Part shown: positions 6,306 to 14,000 of the stretch, piece by piece
Layout of the letters: every line of letters begins with the position of its first letter
How positions within the stretch are numbered: the stretch's first letter is position 1
IMG/VR virus record: IMGVR_UViG_3300003937_000029
Location: 1-21,180 of that record
Length of the DNA: 21,180 bases
Direction: 5' to 3' (one strand)
Source: a virus
Notes under the pieces: model-generated
The model's input: the letters and a program-made list of their open reading frames with translations, nothing else
Database searches by the model: none
Told to the model about the DNA's origin: nothing
Position numbers and translations under genes: made by a program

Positions 6306-6306
6306 T

Positions 6307-7593
6307 TTATAATCCAAGTCCTAAAAATTGATAATTCAAACCAACTTTAATATCATAGGCTGGTCTTTCCCAGTAATCTAAATATTTTCCTTCAACATAG
6401 AATCCCAAATTTTCTTGTAATTTAAATCCTATAATTGCTCCAAGGTCATAATCCATCCAAATCTCTGTCCCTTTATCTAAAAATTCAAAGGTTTCAGGTT
6501 CTCTTCCTGCCTCATCATGTTCTTTCCACGCAACTGCGTTATGATAAGAATACTTATCTAACCCATAATGATACGGATATAAACTTCCCCATGCATGAAT
6601 CCAAAAATTTTCAGTATATTGATACCAATCTAATCCAAGTGATACTGATATTTCTCTTTGACTTCCCAATCCTTTTAACTGTTTATCAAACCAATTTTCT
6701 AATAATCCTGGAAAATGATATTGATAAAATTCTCTATCAGACATTGCCATTAGATTTCCATCTCTGTCAAACCATCTCCAATCTTGACCTACATATCCTA
6801 CATATTCACCAGTATTATTATCATAAATAGATATTCCACCATCACCAATTCCATCACCATCTATATCACCACTGTATCCTCGGTCATCTACTCCAAATTC
6901 ATCTTCTGCGAAATCCCACCAAGATGAAGTATACCAACTTGAATCAAGAACAGTTGGTGCGAATCCATATGCTGGATGTGTTCTTGCTCCCAGTCCAACT
7001 GAAATATTAAAACTACCACCTTCAGTTTCAAATTCTTTTCTTAATCTTAAATCACCTTGACCATATCTTAAATCTTCCATCTCCATATCTTGATATTTTA
7101 ATTTAAGAATAAACCAATCACCAAGATATCTCAAAAAATATTCTTGTGATTTAAATTGTTCATCCCACCTGCGATTTTCTGAATACTTTAAAAGATACTC
7201 AAATCCTTTTACTCTGCCTATTGTAGCAGCTTCATTAGGATTTGCTTGACCATTTCCTTTATACCAATCTCCACCTACACCAGCGTTTTTCACACCTCGT
7301 TTTGCTTCATAATGAAATCTGGCAATTTTTCTTATTCCAAATGAAATATCAAAATCTGGTTCTAAATCTCTTTCTTCTTTATGTACAGTTAATTCACCAC
7401 TTAACCAATTTTCCATTCCCGTTTCAGGATCAATCATTGAAAGTACATATCTATCATCTTCCCATTTTGGTGAAGATAGATTGAACCCGGCATAAACCGT
7501 TGAATACTTAAAAAAGTTTTGAAATGCTCCTTCTAATCCCTGTCCAACTAAAAAGGATGTTGATAACAACAATCCTACTAATACTTTTCTCAT
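6307..7593 (-). CDS. Exported beta-rich protein, probable outer-membrane beta-barrel
   Basis: This 428-residue protein has a signal peptide (MRKVLVGLLLSTSFLVGQG) followed by many short amphipathic, aromatic-rich strands (YVGQDWRWF, EYFLRYLGDWFILKLKY, REISVSLGLDWYQY, LGFYVEGKYLDYW). It ends in the strand AYDIKVGLNYQFLGLGL, as expected for an outer-membrane barrel, although the last residue is not the usual Phe or Trp. An insertion near residue 240-255 contains DIDGDGIGDGG, a calcium-loop-like Asp/Gly repeat. The gene has a good ribosome binding site (GGAG) and lies just downstream of the MscS-like gene. I do not recall a named family. A host-envelope destination is supported by the signal peptide; whether it is a barrel or a virion component is open. 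Confidence 0.68.
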   Translation of the reverse strand: MRKVLVGLLLSTSFLVGQGLEGAFQNFFKYSTVYAGFNLSSPKWEDDRYVLSMIDPETGMENWLSGELTVHKEERDLEPDFDISFGIRKIARFHYEAKRGVKNAGVGGDWYKGNGQANPNEAATIGRVKGFEYLLKYSENRRWDEQFKSQEYFLRYLGDWFILKLKYQDMEMEDLRYGQGDLRLRKEFETEGGSFNISVGLGARTHPAYGFAPTVLDSSWYTSSWWDFAEDEFGVDDRGYSGDIDGDGIGDGGISIYDNNTGEYVGYVGQDWRWFDRDGNLMAMSDREFYQYHFPGLLENWFDKQLKGLGSQREISVSLGLDWYQYTENFWIHAWGSLYPYHYGLDKYSYHNAVAWKEHDEAGREPETFEFLDKGTEIWMDYDLGAIIGFKLQENLGFYVEGKYLDYWERPAYDIKVGLNYQFLGLGL

Positions 7594-7623
7594 TTATATC
7601 TCCAATTAGCGTTGCTTTACAAC

Positions 7624-7632
7624 TATAAATAT
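7624..7632 (+). other. TATAAATAT motif in intergenic gap (copy 2 of 4)
   Basis: The octamer TATAAATA matches the T4 late promoter core but lies on the plus strand, against the direction of all genes. It directly abuts the stop of the MscS-like gene. See the copies at 3267, 8076 and 10992. Confidence 0.4.
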
Positions 7633-8039
7633 TAATGTTTTACAGTTTTCTCTTTTGAGACAGCATGCAATCCTTGTTTTTCTTTATCTGTGAGTTTATC
7701 AGTTGATTTTGGCAAATAACCATCTTTCGCCCTTCTTGATCCGGGCGGTAACCTTTTTTCTAAGGTCAGGTCTTTTAGCTTTTCGTTTGGTACAATCATT
7801 TTACTTCCCCTGTCAGTCATATAAAATGTTGTTTTAGTTATACCGACTCTTACGACTCTAGCTTCACGCCCACTTATATAGATAACATCATCATTATTAA
7901 AATCATTACCCATAAAGACTTGCATTCCTTGAATCATACTCATTATAGACTCTTTAAAAAAGAATCCTAATGCAAATGTAACAGCTATCCAACCATAATG
8001 ACCTATGAATTGTTCCATAAGCGTTTGTTGGCTGTCCAC
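7632..8039 (-). CDS. Miniature MscS-like membrane protein
   Basis: This 135-residue protein has one hydrophobic helix (about 13-45, GWIAVTFALGFFFKESIMSM). It is followed directly by a region (46-96) that matches the pore helix plus beta domain of MscS-family mechanosensitive channels: GNDFNNDDVIYISGREARVV, then GITKTTFYMTDRG, then MIVPNEKL. Compare the family pattern of F-x-x-G-D-x-V, G-x-V, T-x-x-x-T-x-D-G, and I-P-N-x-x-L. MscS itself has three membrane helices and a C-terminal cage. Here only a TM3-like helix and the beta domain remain, ending in a charged tail (KDGYLPKSTDKLTDKEKQG). It starts at GTG with the site AGGAG seven bases upstream. Channel activity is inferred; it could also oligomerise with host MscS. 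Confidence 0.72.
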   Translation of the reverse strand: MDSQQTLMEQFIGHYGWIAVTFALGFFFKESIMSMIQGMQVFMGNDFNNDDVIYISGREARVVRVGITKTTFYMTDRGSKMIVPNEKLKDLTLEKRLPPGSRRAKDGYLPKSTDKLTDKEKQGLHAVSKEKTVKH

Positions 8040-8075
8040 GTTCTTTCTCCTATATTATATTGTTTCTATTATACT

Positions 8076-8084
8076 AATAAATAT
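8076..8084 (+). other. AATAAATAT motif in intergenic gap (copy 3 of 4)
   Basis: Same nonamer as at 3267, 7624 and 10992, on the strand opposite to the genes, in the 61-base gap upstream of the MscS-like gene. It begins 17 bases from the end of the preceding gene. Confidence 0.4.
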
Positions 8085-8111
8085 AATATATACGGCTAAT
8101 TTACACGTCAA
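8083..8111 (-). promoter_or_regulatory. Possible sigma70-like promoter before the envelope gene run
   Basis: On the minus strand TTGACG (8111-8106) and TATTAT (8088-8083) are separated by exactly 17 bases, 44 bases ahead of the GTG start of the MscS-like gene. The -35 element lies in the last codons of the upstream virion gene (Phe-Asp-Val-stop), so it could be chance in AT-rich DNA. If real, it would let the envelope genes be expressed apart from the virion operon. Confidence 0.3.
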
Positions 8112-9174
8112 ATCTTAAAACAAATGATATATCTAATTCTGGATCATTTTTAATTGGCTTTGATGTTCTACCTATAACCAACAACTCATTGTTATCATTA
8201 TACAAACCTACAGTAGTAACATAAGGTGCAAAAGTTGAATGAGTAACAAAATTTTCTACAAATTGAGTAGCTTGGTATGAACTATTAAATGAACCACTCC
8301 CCACACCATCACCTGGATTATCTCCTGGTGGAAAATAATAATGTGGTTTTGCTCCTTCAACCACAGTAACACTTCCGCTTTGTTGATAAGTGGTACTTAT
8401 ATTTCTTGATGTGTTAAATTGACCTGCTGATGCTATAACCGTATATTCATGTTGATAAATTGTATGAGTGGATCTATAATCTATTTCAAATCCATCTGTT
8501 CCAGTTCCAAGTGCTACGTCTTTATACGAACCCGTATCTGTAAAAACTAACACTCCTGTTTTGTAAAAAACATTTCCTATGGCACTTCCACTACCTTGTG
8601 CAGTCCATCCTAAAGGATTCCAACTGCCACTTTTAAAGGCTGCAAAACTTGAAGAATAATTATAATCATAAAGATTACCATCACCATCATCTCTAATATC
8701 AAAAGTTACATTAGTACTATTATCTGTTAGTCTAACTGATTTAGGTTTTATTTGTTCACCAATTAATTTCTGTGGTATTGAGATAATAGAACATGAATCA
8801 TGTAAAAGTCTATATTGTTTATTTGGATTTGTTGGACCATAACTTAGAAATGGTTCTTTTCTTCCAGATGATTTTGGAAGTTTTGGATTTTTACTAAATC
8901 TTTCATAGTAAAGATTATTTATCGTATAATATACTGGTATAGAATAATATGTTCCAAGACTATATGTATCCGATTTTCCTAAACTTGCAGATAAAGAATT
9001 ATAAGATCCAAAACTTTGAGATGTCGCGGAACCACTTATAAAATTATAAATACTTCCACTTACTCCTCTCAAACCATATATTCCACTTCCACTATCTACA
9101 TTAGTAAATTGAAATCTTTTATATGTCTTGAAAGGATCAATGGAAACGTCTTGTGGGTGGACATTTCTTAACAT
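8101..9174 (-). CDS. Virion structural protein, paralogue of the preceding gene
   Basis: This 357-residue protein is rich in Ser, Gly, Tyr and Thr, like phage tail and fibre proteins. Its C-terminus, APYVTTVGLYNDNNELLVIG followed by RTSKP and a final FVLRFDV, closely parallels the end of the 342-residue protein encoded just upstream (TYITTVGLFNDSNELLAVAK, LSQP, ending VKLDF). The two are therefore paralogues at least over the last 45 residues. The N-terminus MLRNVHPQDVSIDPFKTYKR differs. Its start has a G-rich ribosome binding site. Proteins with this C-terminal pattern occur, as I recall, among structural proteins of marine T4-like phages. Position in the particle (baseplate, tail fibre or whisker) is unknown. 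Confidence 0.68.
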   Translation of the reverse strand: MLRNVHPQDVSIDPFKTYKRFQFTNVDSGSGIYGLRGVSGSIYNFISGSATSQSFGSYNSLSASLGKSDTYSLGTYYSIPVYYTINNLYYERFSKNPKLPKSSGRKEPFLSYGPTNPNKQYRLLHDSCSIISIPQKLIGEQIKPKSVRLTDNSTNVTFDIRDDGDGNLYDYNYSSSFAAFKSGSWNPLGWTAQGSGSAIGNVFYKTGVLVFTDTGSYKDVALGTGTDGFEIDYRSTHTIYQHEYTVIASAGQFNTSRNISTTYQQSGSVTVVEGAKPHYYFPPGDNPGDGVGSGSFNSSYQATQFVENFVTHSTFAPYVTTVGLYNDNNELLVIGRTSKPIKNDPELDISFVLRFDV

Positions 9175-9193
9175 AAAGTTTGCCCCCTATCAG

Positions 9194-10222
9194 TTAAAAG
9201 TCAAGTTTAACTTTTATAAGAGCTTCTCTCGAATAAGATTTAAGAACTGGTTGACTTAATTTAGCAACTGCCAATAATTCATTAGAATCATTAAAAAGAC
9301 CAACAGTTGTAATATATGTTTTTGGATCTTTAAAAAATGTATCCTGTGTAAATGTACCATCAGATGCTGTAAAAAATGTTGGATTATTACTGAAATTAAA
9401 TTCCTTGTTTCCTGCCCTACAAAAATAATGAGTGGAAGAAAGTCTTTCTTCTCTACGGGCTTGAAATAAAGCTCCTTGATTTAGTGATTGATAAAATCTT
9501 TTATTATTACCCCCAACTGTATTTGAACCTGAATCTGAAGTAATATCTGCTATTCTTCTATCTATTTGGTCACCATTCAACACAATTAATCCTACATCAG
9601 GATAAAATAACCCAAGACCACCTAATGTTTCAGATGATGCTGCAGTTTTTGTAGAAGCGGTTCCACCTTGAATAGAACCAGTAACAACATTAAATACACG
9701 ACCACCGACTCCTGATTCTGGATTTGTGGTTGCTTTACTGTCATCAATTAATCTGATTTGGTTTGTCCCACCGTCTAATCGTAATTCCCAATTTCCTGGA
9801 TCTACCTTTTCTCTCATTCTTGACCGTTTAAATGAAATAGCGTAAAAGTGATCTGATTTTTTATCACCGGCATATGTAAATCTATTGCTATTTGGTCCTA
9901 ATAATAAATTAACAAGTTGTGCGTGAATTGCTGCAGTGGATCTATTTCCTGTTGCTGCACCTACTGTACCTAAAGAACCACTACCATGTCTGTGTCCATA
10001 AGCAATAGAAAATTGAATTTCAGCTTCTGAATCTGTTTGTGGGTTTGTTTTATAAACATCATGAAAATATTGGCCCGTACTCGAACTTTGTGCAGATTGT
10101 GTATAAAACGCTGTAAGACTACCAGCTCCACCACTCCAAATTCCAGAAGATATAGTAGACTTGATATTCTTTACTACATCATTGTCGGTGTCAAATAATT
10201 TAAATGCTCCTGATAATGCCAT
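9194..10222 (-). CDS. Virion structural protein with a C-terminal domain shared with its neighbour
   Basis: This 342-residue protein begins MALSGAFKLFDTDNDVVKNI and is preceded by GGAGATAAC, a good ribosome binding site. The body is beta-rich, with AEIQFSIAYGHRHGSGSLG, YAISFKRSRMREKVDPGNWE and GLIVLNGDQIDRR. The last 45 residues (YITTVGLFNDSNELLAVAKL onwards) are shared with the downstream gene, indicating duplication followed by divergence of the N-terminal parts. No enzymatic motif is seen. It sits in the virion operon between a 222-residue structural protein and its paralogue, so a tail or baseplate role is inferred. Confidence 0.68.
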   Translation of the reverse strand: MALSGAFKLFDTDNDVVKNIKSTISSGIWSGGAGSLTAFYTQSAQSSSTGQYFHDVYKTNPQTDSEAEIQFSIAYGHRHGSGSLGTVGAATGNRSTAAIHAQLVNLLLGPNSNRFTYAGDKKSDHFYAISFKRSRMREKVDPGNWELRLDGGTNQIRLIDDSKATTNPESGVGGRVFNVVTGSIQGGTASTKTAASSETLGGLGLFYPDVGLIVLNGDQIDRRIADITSDSGSNTVGGNNKRFYQSLNQGALFQARREERLSSTHYFCRAGNKEFNFSNNPTFFTASDGTFTQDTFFKDPKTYITTVGLFNDSNELLAVAKLSQPVLKSYSREALIKVKLDF

Positions 10223-10246
10223 TGTTATCTCCTTCTATAATTCTTA

Positions 10247-10915
10247 TTAACTTGCTCCACCACCGCCTGGACTTCCAAGATTAGTCTTGTTAACAGTTAC
10301 AGCTACGGTAGTTGTTGCCCCTGTTTGATTACCTACAATTGTAATTTGAGTGGATTTTTGATTTGGATTTGTAAATACTTGTGGAAGTACTCTTGCTGTC
10401 AATCCACTTACATTCTGACTTTGTGTCAATTCTTCATCACTTAAAGTAACAGGAACTAATGGTGCTGATGGACTTGGTGCTGCCTGTGCTGCTTGTAATG
10501 TTGCCACCGTAGTATCATGTATAATAAAAGTATATCCTTGTTCACTGTCTGTTGAATTCAAGGTTCCAGGTGCAAGTAATTCACCATTTCCACCACCCTG
10601 ACTGAAAGCTAAAGTGGATACTGCAACATCAAGAATAGGTAATCTTGAAGTTTCTTTTGGTAAAGTTACAAGTTTATATTTTAATGCCTGTGTTTCATCT
10701 GAAACTGGCTCTAATAGAGGCATATTTTCAATAACTGCCCCATAATAGTTAGTTCCATTAGGATGTGCTGTATCCCAAAGACGATAATCAACTTCATCAT
10801 CTGCTAATGCGAACTTTGTTACTGCAAATTCGTTTCTACCACGTGCTAAGAGTTCTCTACCTCGCTTGGTAAGAACTGCATCTATCGTAATAGTTGTATT
10901 ATTAAGAAATCCCAT
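10247..10915 (-). CDS. Virion structural protein of the marine myovirus type
   Basis: This 222-residue protein begins MGFLNNTTITIDAVLTKRGR and continues ELLARGRNEFAVTKFALADDEVDY. This is a pattern I associate with a conserved structural protein of T4-like marine phages: a short hydrophobic lead, then 'vlTkrGRelLa', then 'tkFalaDDEvdY'. The rest is Ala/Thr/Val-rich and probably beta-structured, ending in a Gly-rich tail (NLGSPGGGGAS). It has a clear ribosome binding site (GGAGACAAAA before the ATG) and follows the largest gap in the window. A role in the tail or baseplate is inferred from its place in the virion operon. Confidence 0.7.
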   Translation of the reverse strand: MGFLNNTTITIDAVLTKRGRELLARGRNEFAVTKFALADDEVDYRLWDTAHPNGTNYYGAVIENMPLLEPVSDETQALKYKLVTLPKETSRLPILDVAVSTLAFSQGGGNGELLAPGTLNSTDSEQGYTFIIHDTTVATLQAAQAAPSPSAPLVPVTLSDEELTQSQNVSGLTARVLPQVFTNPNQKSTQITIVGNQTGATTTVAVTVNKTNLGSPGGGGAS

Positions 10916-11025
10916 TTTTGTCTCCTAAATAAAGGTATTTTTTGTTTTTAAACGGAGTTTAATATCTGATAGTGAATAAAACTTTCTCACTTATAAATAT
11001 ATCAAACTTTAATTTTTATTACTTT
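10916..11025 (-). other. 110-base intergenic region, no gene
   Basis: This is the largest gap in the window, between the 1326-residue tail protein and the 222-residue structural protein. On the minus strand it holds the ribosome binding site (GGAG) of the next gene and a weak 5-base hairpin (AGTGA/TCACT with an 11-base loop, about 10971-10991). The plus strand carries a TATAAATAT motif. I see no strong terminator or convincing promoter. Confidence 0.5.
10992..11000 (+). other. TATAAATAT motif in intergenic gap (copy 4 of 4)
   Basis: T4-late-promoter-like octamer TATAAATA plus T, on the strand opposite to all genes, about 27 bases before the end of the gap behind the 1326-residue tail gene. 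See the other copies at 3267, 7624 and 8076. Confidence 0.4.
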
Positions 11026-14000
11026 TTACTTGACTCTAAGCTTAGATTCTCCAGGTTCTTGTGTTACAAGTGTAGTTGGTGAAGTTACCACTATTGTAAC
11101 TGGATTTTCTAAGTCTAATGTACTATCTTTTGTTTGTAAACATCCACTATATGCCAATCTAAAATATGAATTGTCATATCCAACACTCTGCTTATCACTT
11201 CTATGTAATGACCGAGAAGAATAATTTCTTCGTTCTGTATCCCAAACGTATCCGTGATCTAATGATGCATTTTTTGCAGATGTATAGAAAAATTTATATT
11301 CATAATTGTGTTCTGAAAGTACAGATCCACTTATAACAGGATTCAATGTTTCAGAAAATACATATTCTGGCCCACCTACTTTTAAATCAAAATTACCATA
11401 TTCCTCTTTTCCGCCTGTCCATCCACTCAATGATGACGAAAGTTTAGATAAAGAACCTTTCCACAACGAAGATGTAATATGACCTTCATAATAATCATAT
11501 GAACCAGATAAACTTTGGGGGGCGACTGACATCGAAGCTTCGTAATATGGATAAGATCCAGTTGGTACAGGCATATGCTGTGGTATAGATGCAGAAAGTG
11601 GGAGTGTCTCTGCTGATGCAGACTGTACATACATAGGAACAGTACCTCTAACCATCAAATCTTCAAAATTAGGTTGTTTTCCTACAACTTCCTTAGCTCT
11701 TTCAAAAATATTTGGTTCAATCAATAATCCAAGACTTGCATTTGAACGGGCTGGTACAAATTTTCTCAATTGTTCAAAGAGCGATGTATCATAATATTTT
11801 ATCAACCTAATATAATCCCAAAAATTATTTGGAGAATCATATTTTTGCCAATAAGTTGTTGCAACATCTTCTAATGTTCTATATCTATATTTGTATTTAT
11901 CTCGTGGATCTCCAATATATTGATCAAAATCTAAATTTGCAACGGAATGGATAATATCTTCATTAATAACATCGGCAGGTGAAAAGTATATTCCTAACTT
12001 ATTAGAATCAAGTGAAGCTAAATCATATGCACTAAGTTCGGATCTCTTATCAACCGACAAACCACCAAATGATAATCTATTAGTTTCTAATCTAATTTTA
12101 TTTGAAACACGTCTATTTGGGCCTACATTTGGAATTAACATTTGCTGTTCATCTACTATAGAACGAAAGTGTGGTCTATTACCACTCGTATATCCGGCAG
12201 CTGTTCCAGCTTGAGTATAAGATTGGTCTGCACTTGTATCACGAATAGAAGTCGAACTATCAAGATTACTATCGTCATCAAATGAATATCGTAATACTAA
12301 ATCTGTCCAAGAGGCTGATACGTGATTTCCATCAAATGACTTTGGTGCCCTTACATGATTATCAAATGAACCAGAATTTAATGCTGAATTCCAATATCGA
12401 AATTCCATCATAGAACCACTAAATTGATTACCAAAATCATCACTTGATTTACCACCAATATATGCGGTTTCATCTCCTACAAACGAACTATTCCACGATG
12501 AACTTGCCGCAGGAATGGTCATAGTTGTATATGAAGAAAGATAAATTTTACTCCTGCCCTCATCATACTTCTTAACGTATAATCTATAATCAATAGGTTG
12601 TGTTGCAGAATCTGATGCTAATGCTATTCCACTCGATGAAACACGAGTCAGCATTACAGAATAAAACTCACCATCATAGACAGGTAAAGAATCAGATGTA
12701 AGTTCTGCGGCACTTCCTGCAGAAGCATTTAATACAAACGAAACAGACCCATAATTATCTGCCGAACCATTATCTTTTAATCTTATAGCAAAACCATGAG
12801 TAGTTCCTGCTTGAAATAAAGTTTGATTAGAACCACTCGCGGCTCTAAATCTAAATTCTATTGTATCTGGTTTTCTACTACTATTGGCATCATTTACCCA
12901 AGTTGTCTGAATATATTGTCCAGCTTTAAATTCTACCGCTTTAGTAAATTTTCTATCTACATTATATGATGGTTGTTCATTAGGCTTTGGATCAGGACCC
13001 CCATACTCTCTAACTCTTAAAATACTTGACGGAATACCATAACAATTTATTAGTCCCTTAAAAGAACGAATAGTTCCTCGTGTCTTGAGAAAGAATGGCA
13101 TATTGTTTATCATTCTTTTCCATATTTCTCTTGAAATATTTTTTTCGGATACTGAAGAATATTGAGTATAAGTATTTGAACTGGCCCCAGATCCCGTAGC
13201 TTCTTGTCCAAGAACATATCTTGGTAAATCTATTAAATCTTTACCATCATTAAAATAAAATCCAAGTGACCTACCCACCGCATAAATTAAATCCTTTGAT
13301 AAACCTTCTGTTAATTTTTGTCGTCTATCATAAATCTGTGGAATTTCGTTTATGTATGTCCAAATATTATCAAAATGTTCACCTGTCATGTTAATAAAAG
13401 TATGGAATGGTAAATTTCTATCATCATTTATTATATGATCAGGTATATTTTGTAACAATCTATCCCTGTTCCTTCTATCATATAAAGACGCGGATGTTAT
13501 TTGAGTATTATACCAACTCGTTGCCTTGGATGCAGTAGTTGGATAGAAAATATATGGATCCAATGGAGTACCTGAACCACCAGACTTTGGCCAGGTGTTT
13601 TCATAAAATTCTCCAAGTGAACTTGTAATATAAGAAGAACTTTGAAAATACATATAACTTTCAAATGGTGTAAATTCATTTTTTAGTTTTCTTACCTTCA
13701 TTGACAAACTTGATGTTTGTGCATAAGTTAAAGAACCAGATATACCAGATAAATTAGTACTTTGACTTGTATATAATTCTATCTTTTCTAACTTACGTTT
13801 AAAGTTTTTTAATCTATCTTCAATAGAACTAAAATGAATAAAATTATCCCATTGTCTATAATCTATACCAGTAAGTTCTATACTCTCCATAAAACTACCA
13901 CTTATTATTTCATTTTCAATGGCCTCTTTTATATCAGATTTATTGGTAACTAAGTCATTATATGATTTAAATTTTGTATCTCGTTCAACATAATAACTAT

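Noticed and set aside
6435-6830. 131-codon plus-strand open frame
   Set aside because: It is antisense to the exported beta-rich protein and its composition (His/Leu/Ile-rich) mirrors the opposite strand; no start signal.
10971-10991. Hairpin AGTGA/TCACT as a terminator
   Set aside because: The stem is only five base pairs with an 11-base loop, AT-rich, and there is no U-run after it on the coding strand.
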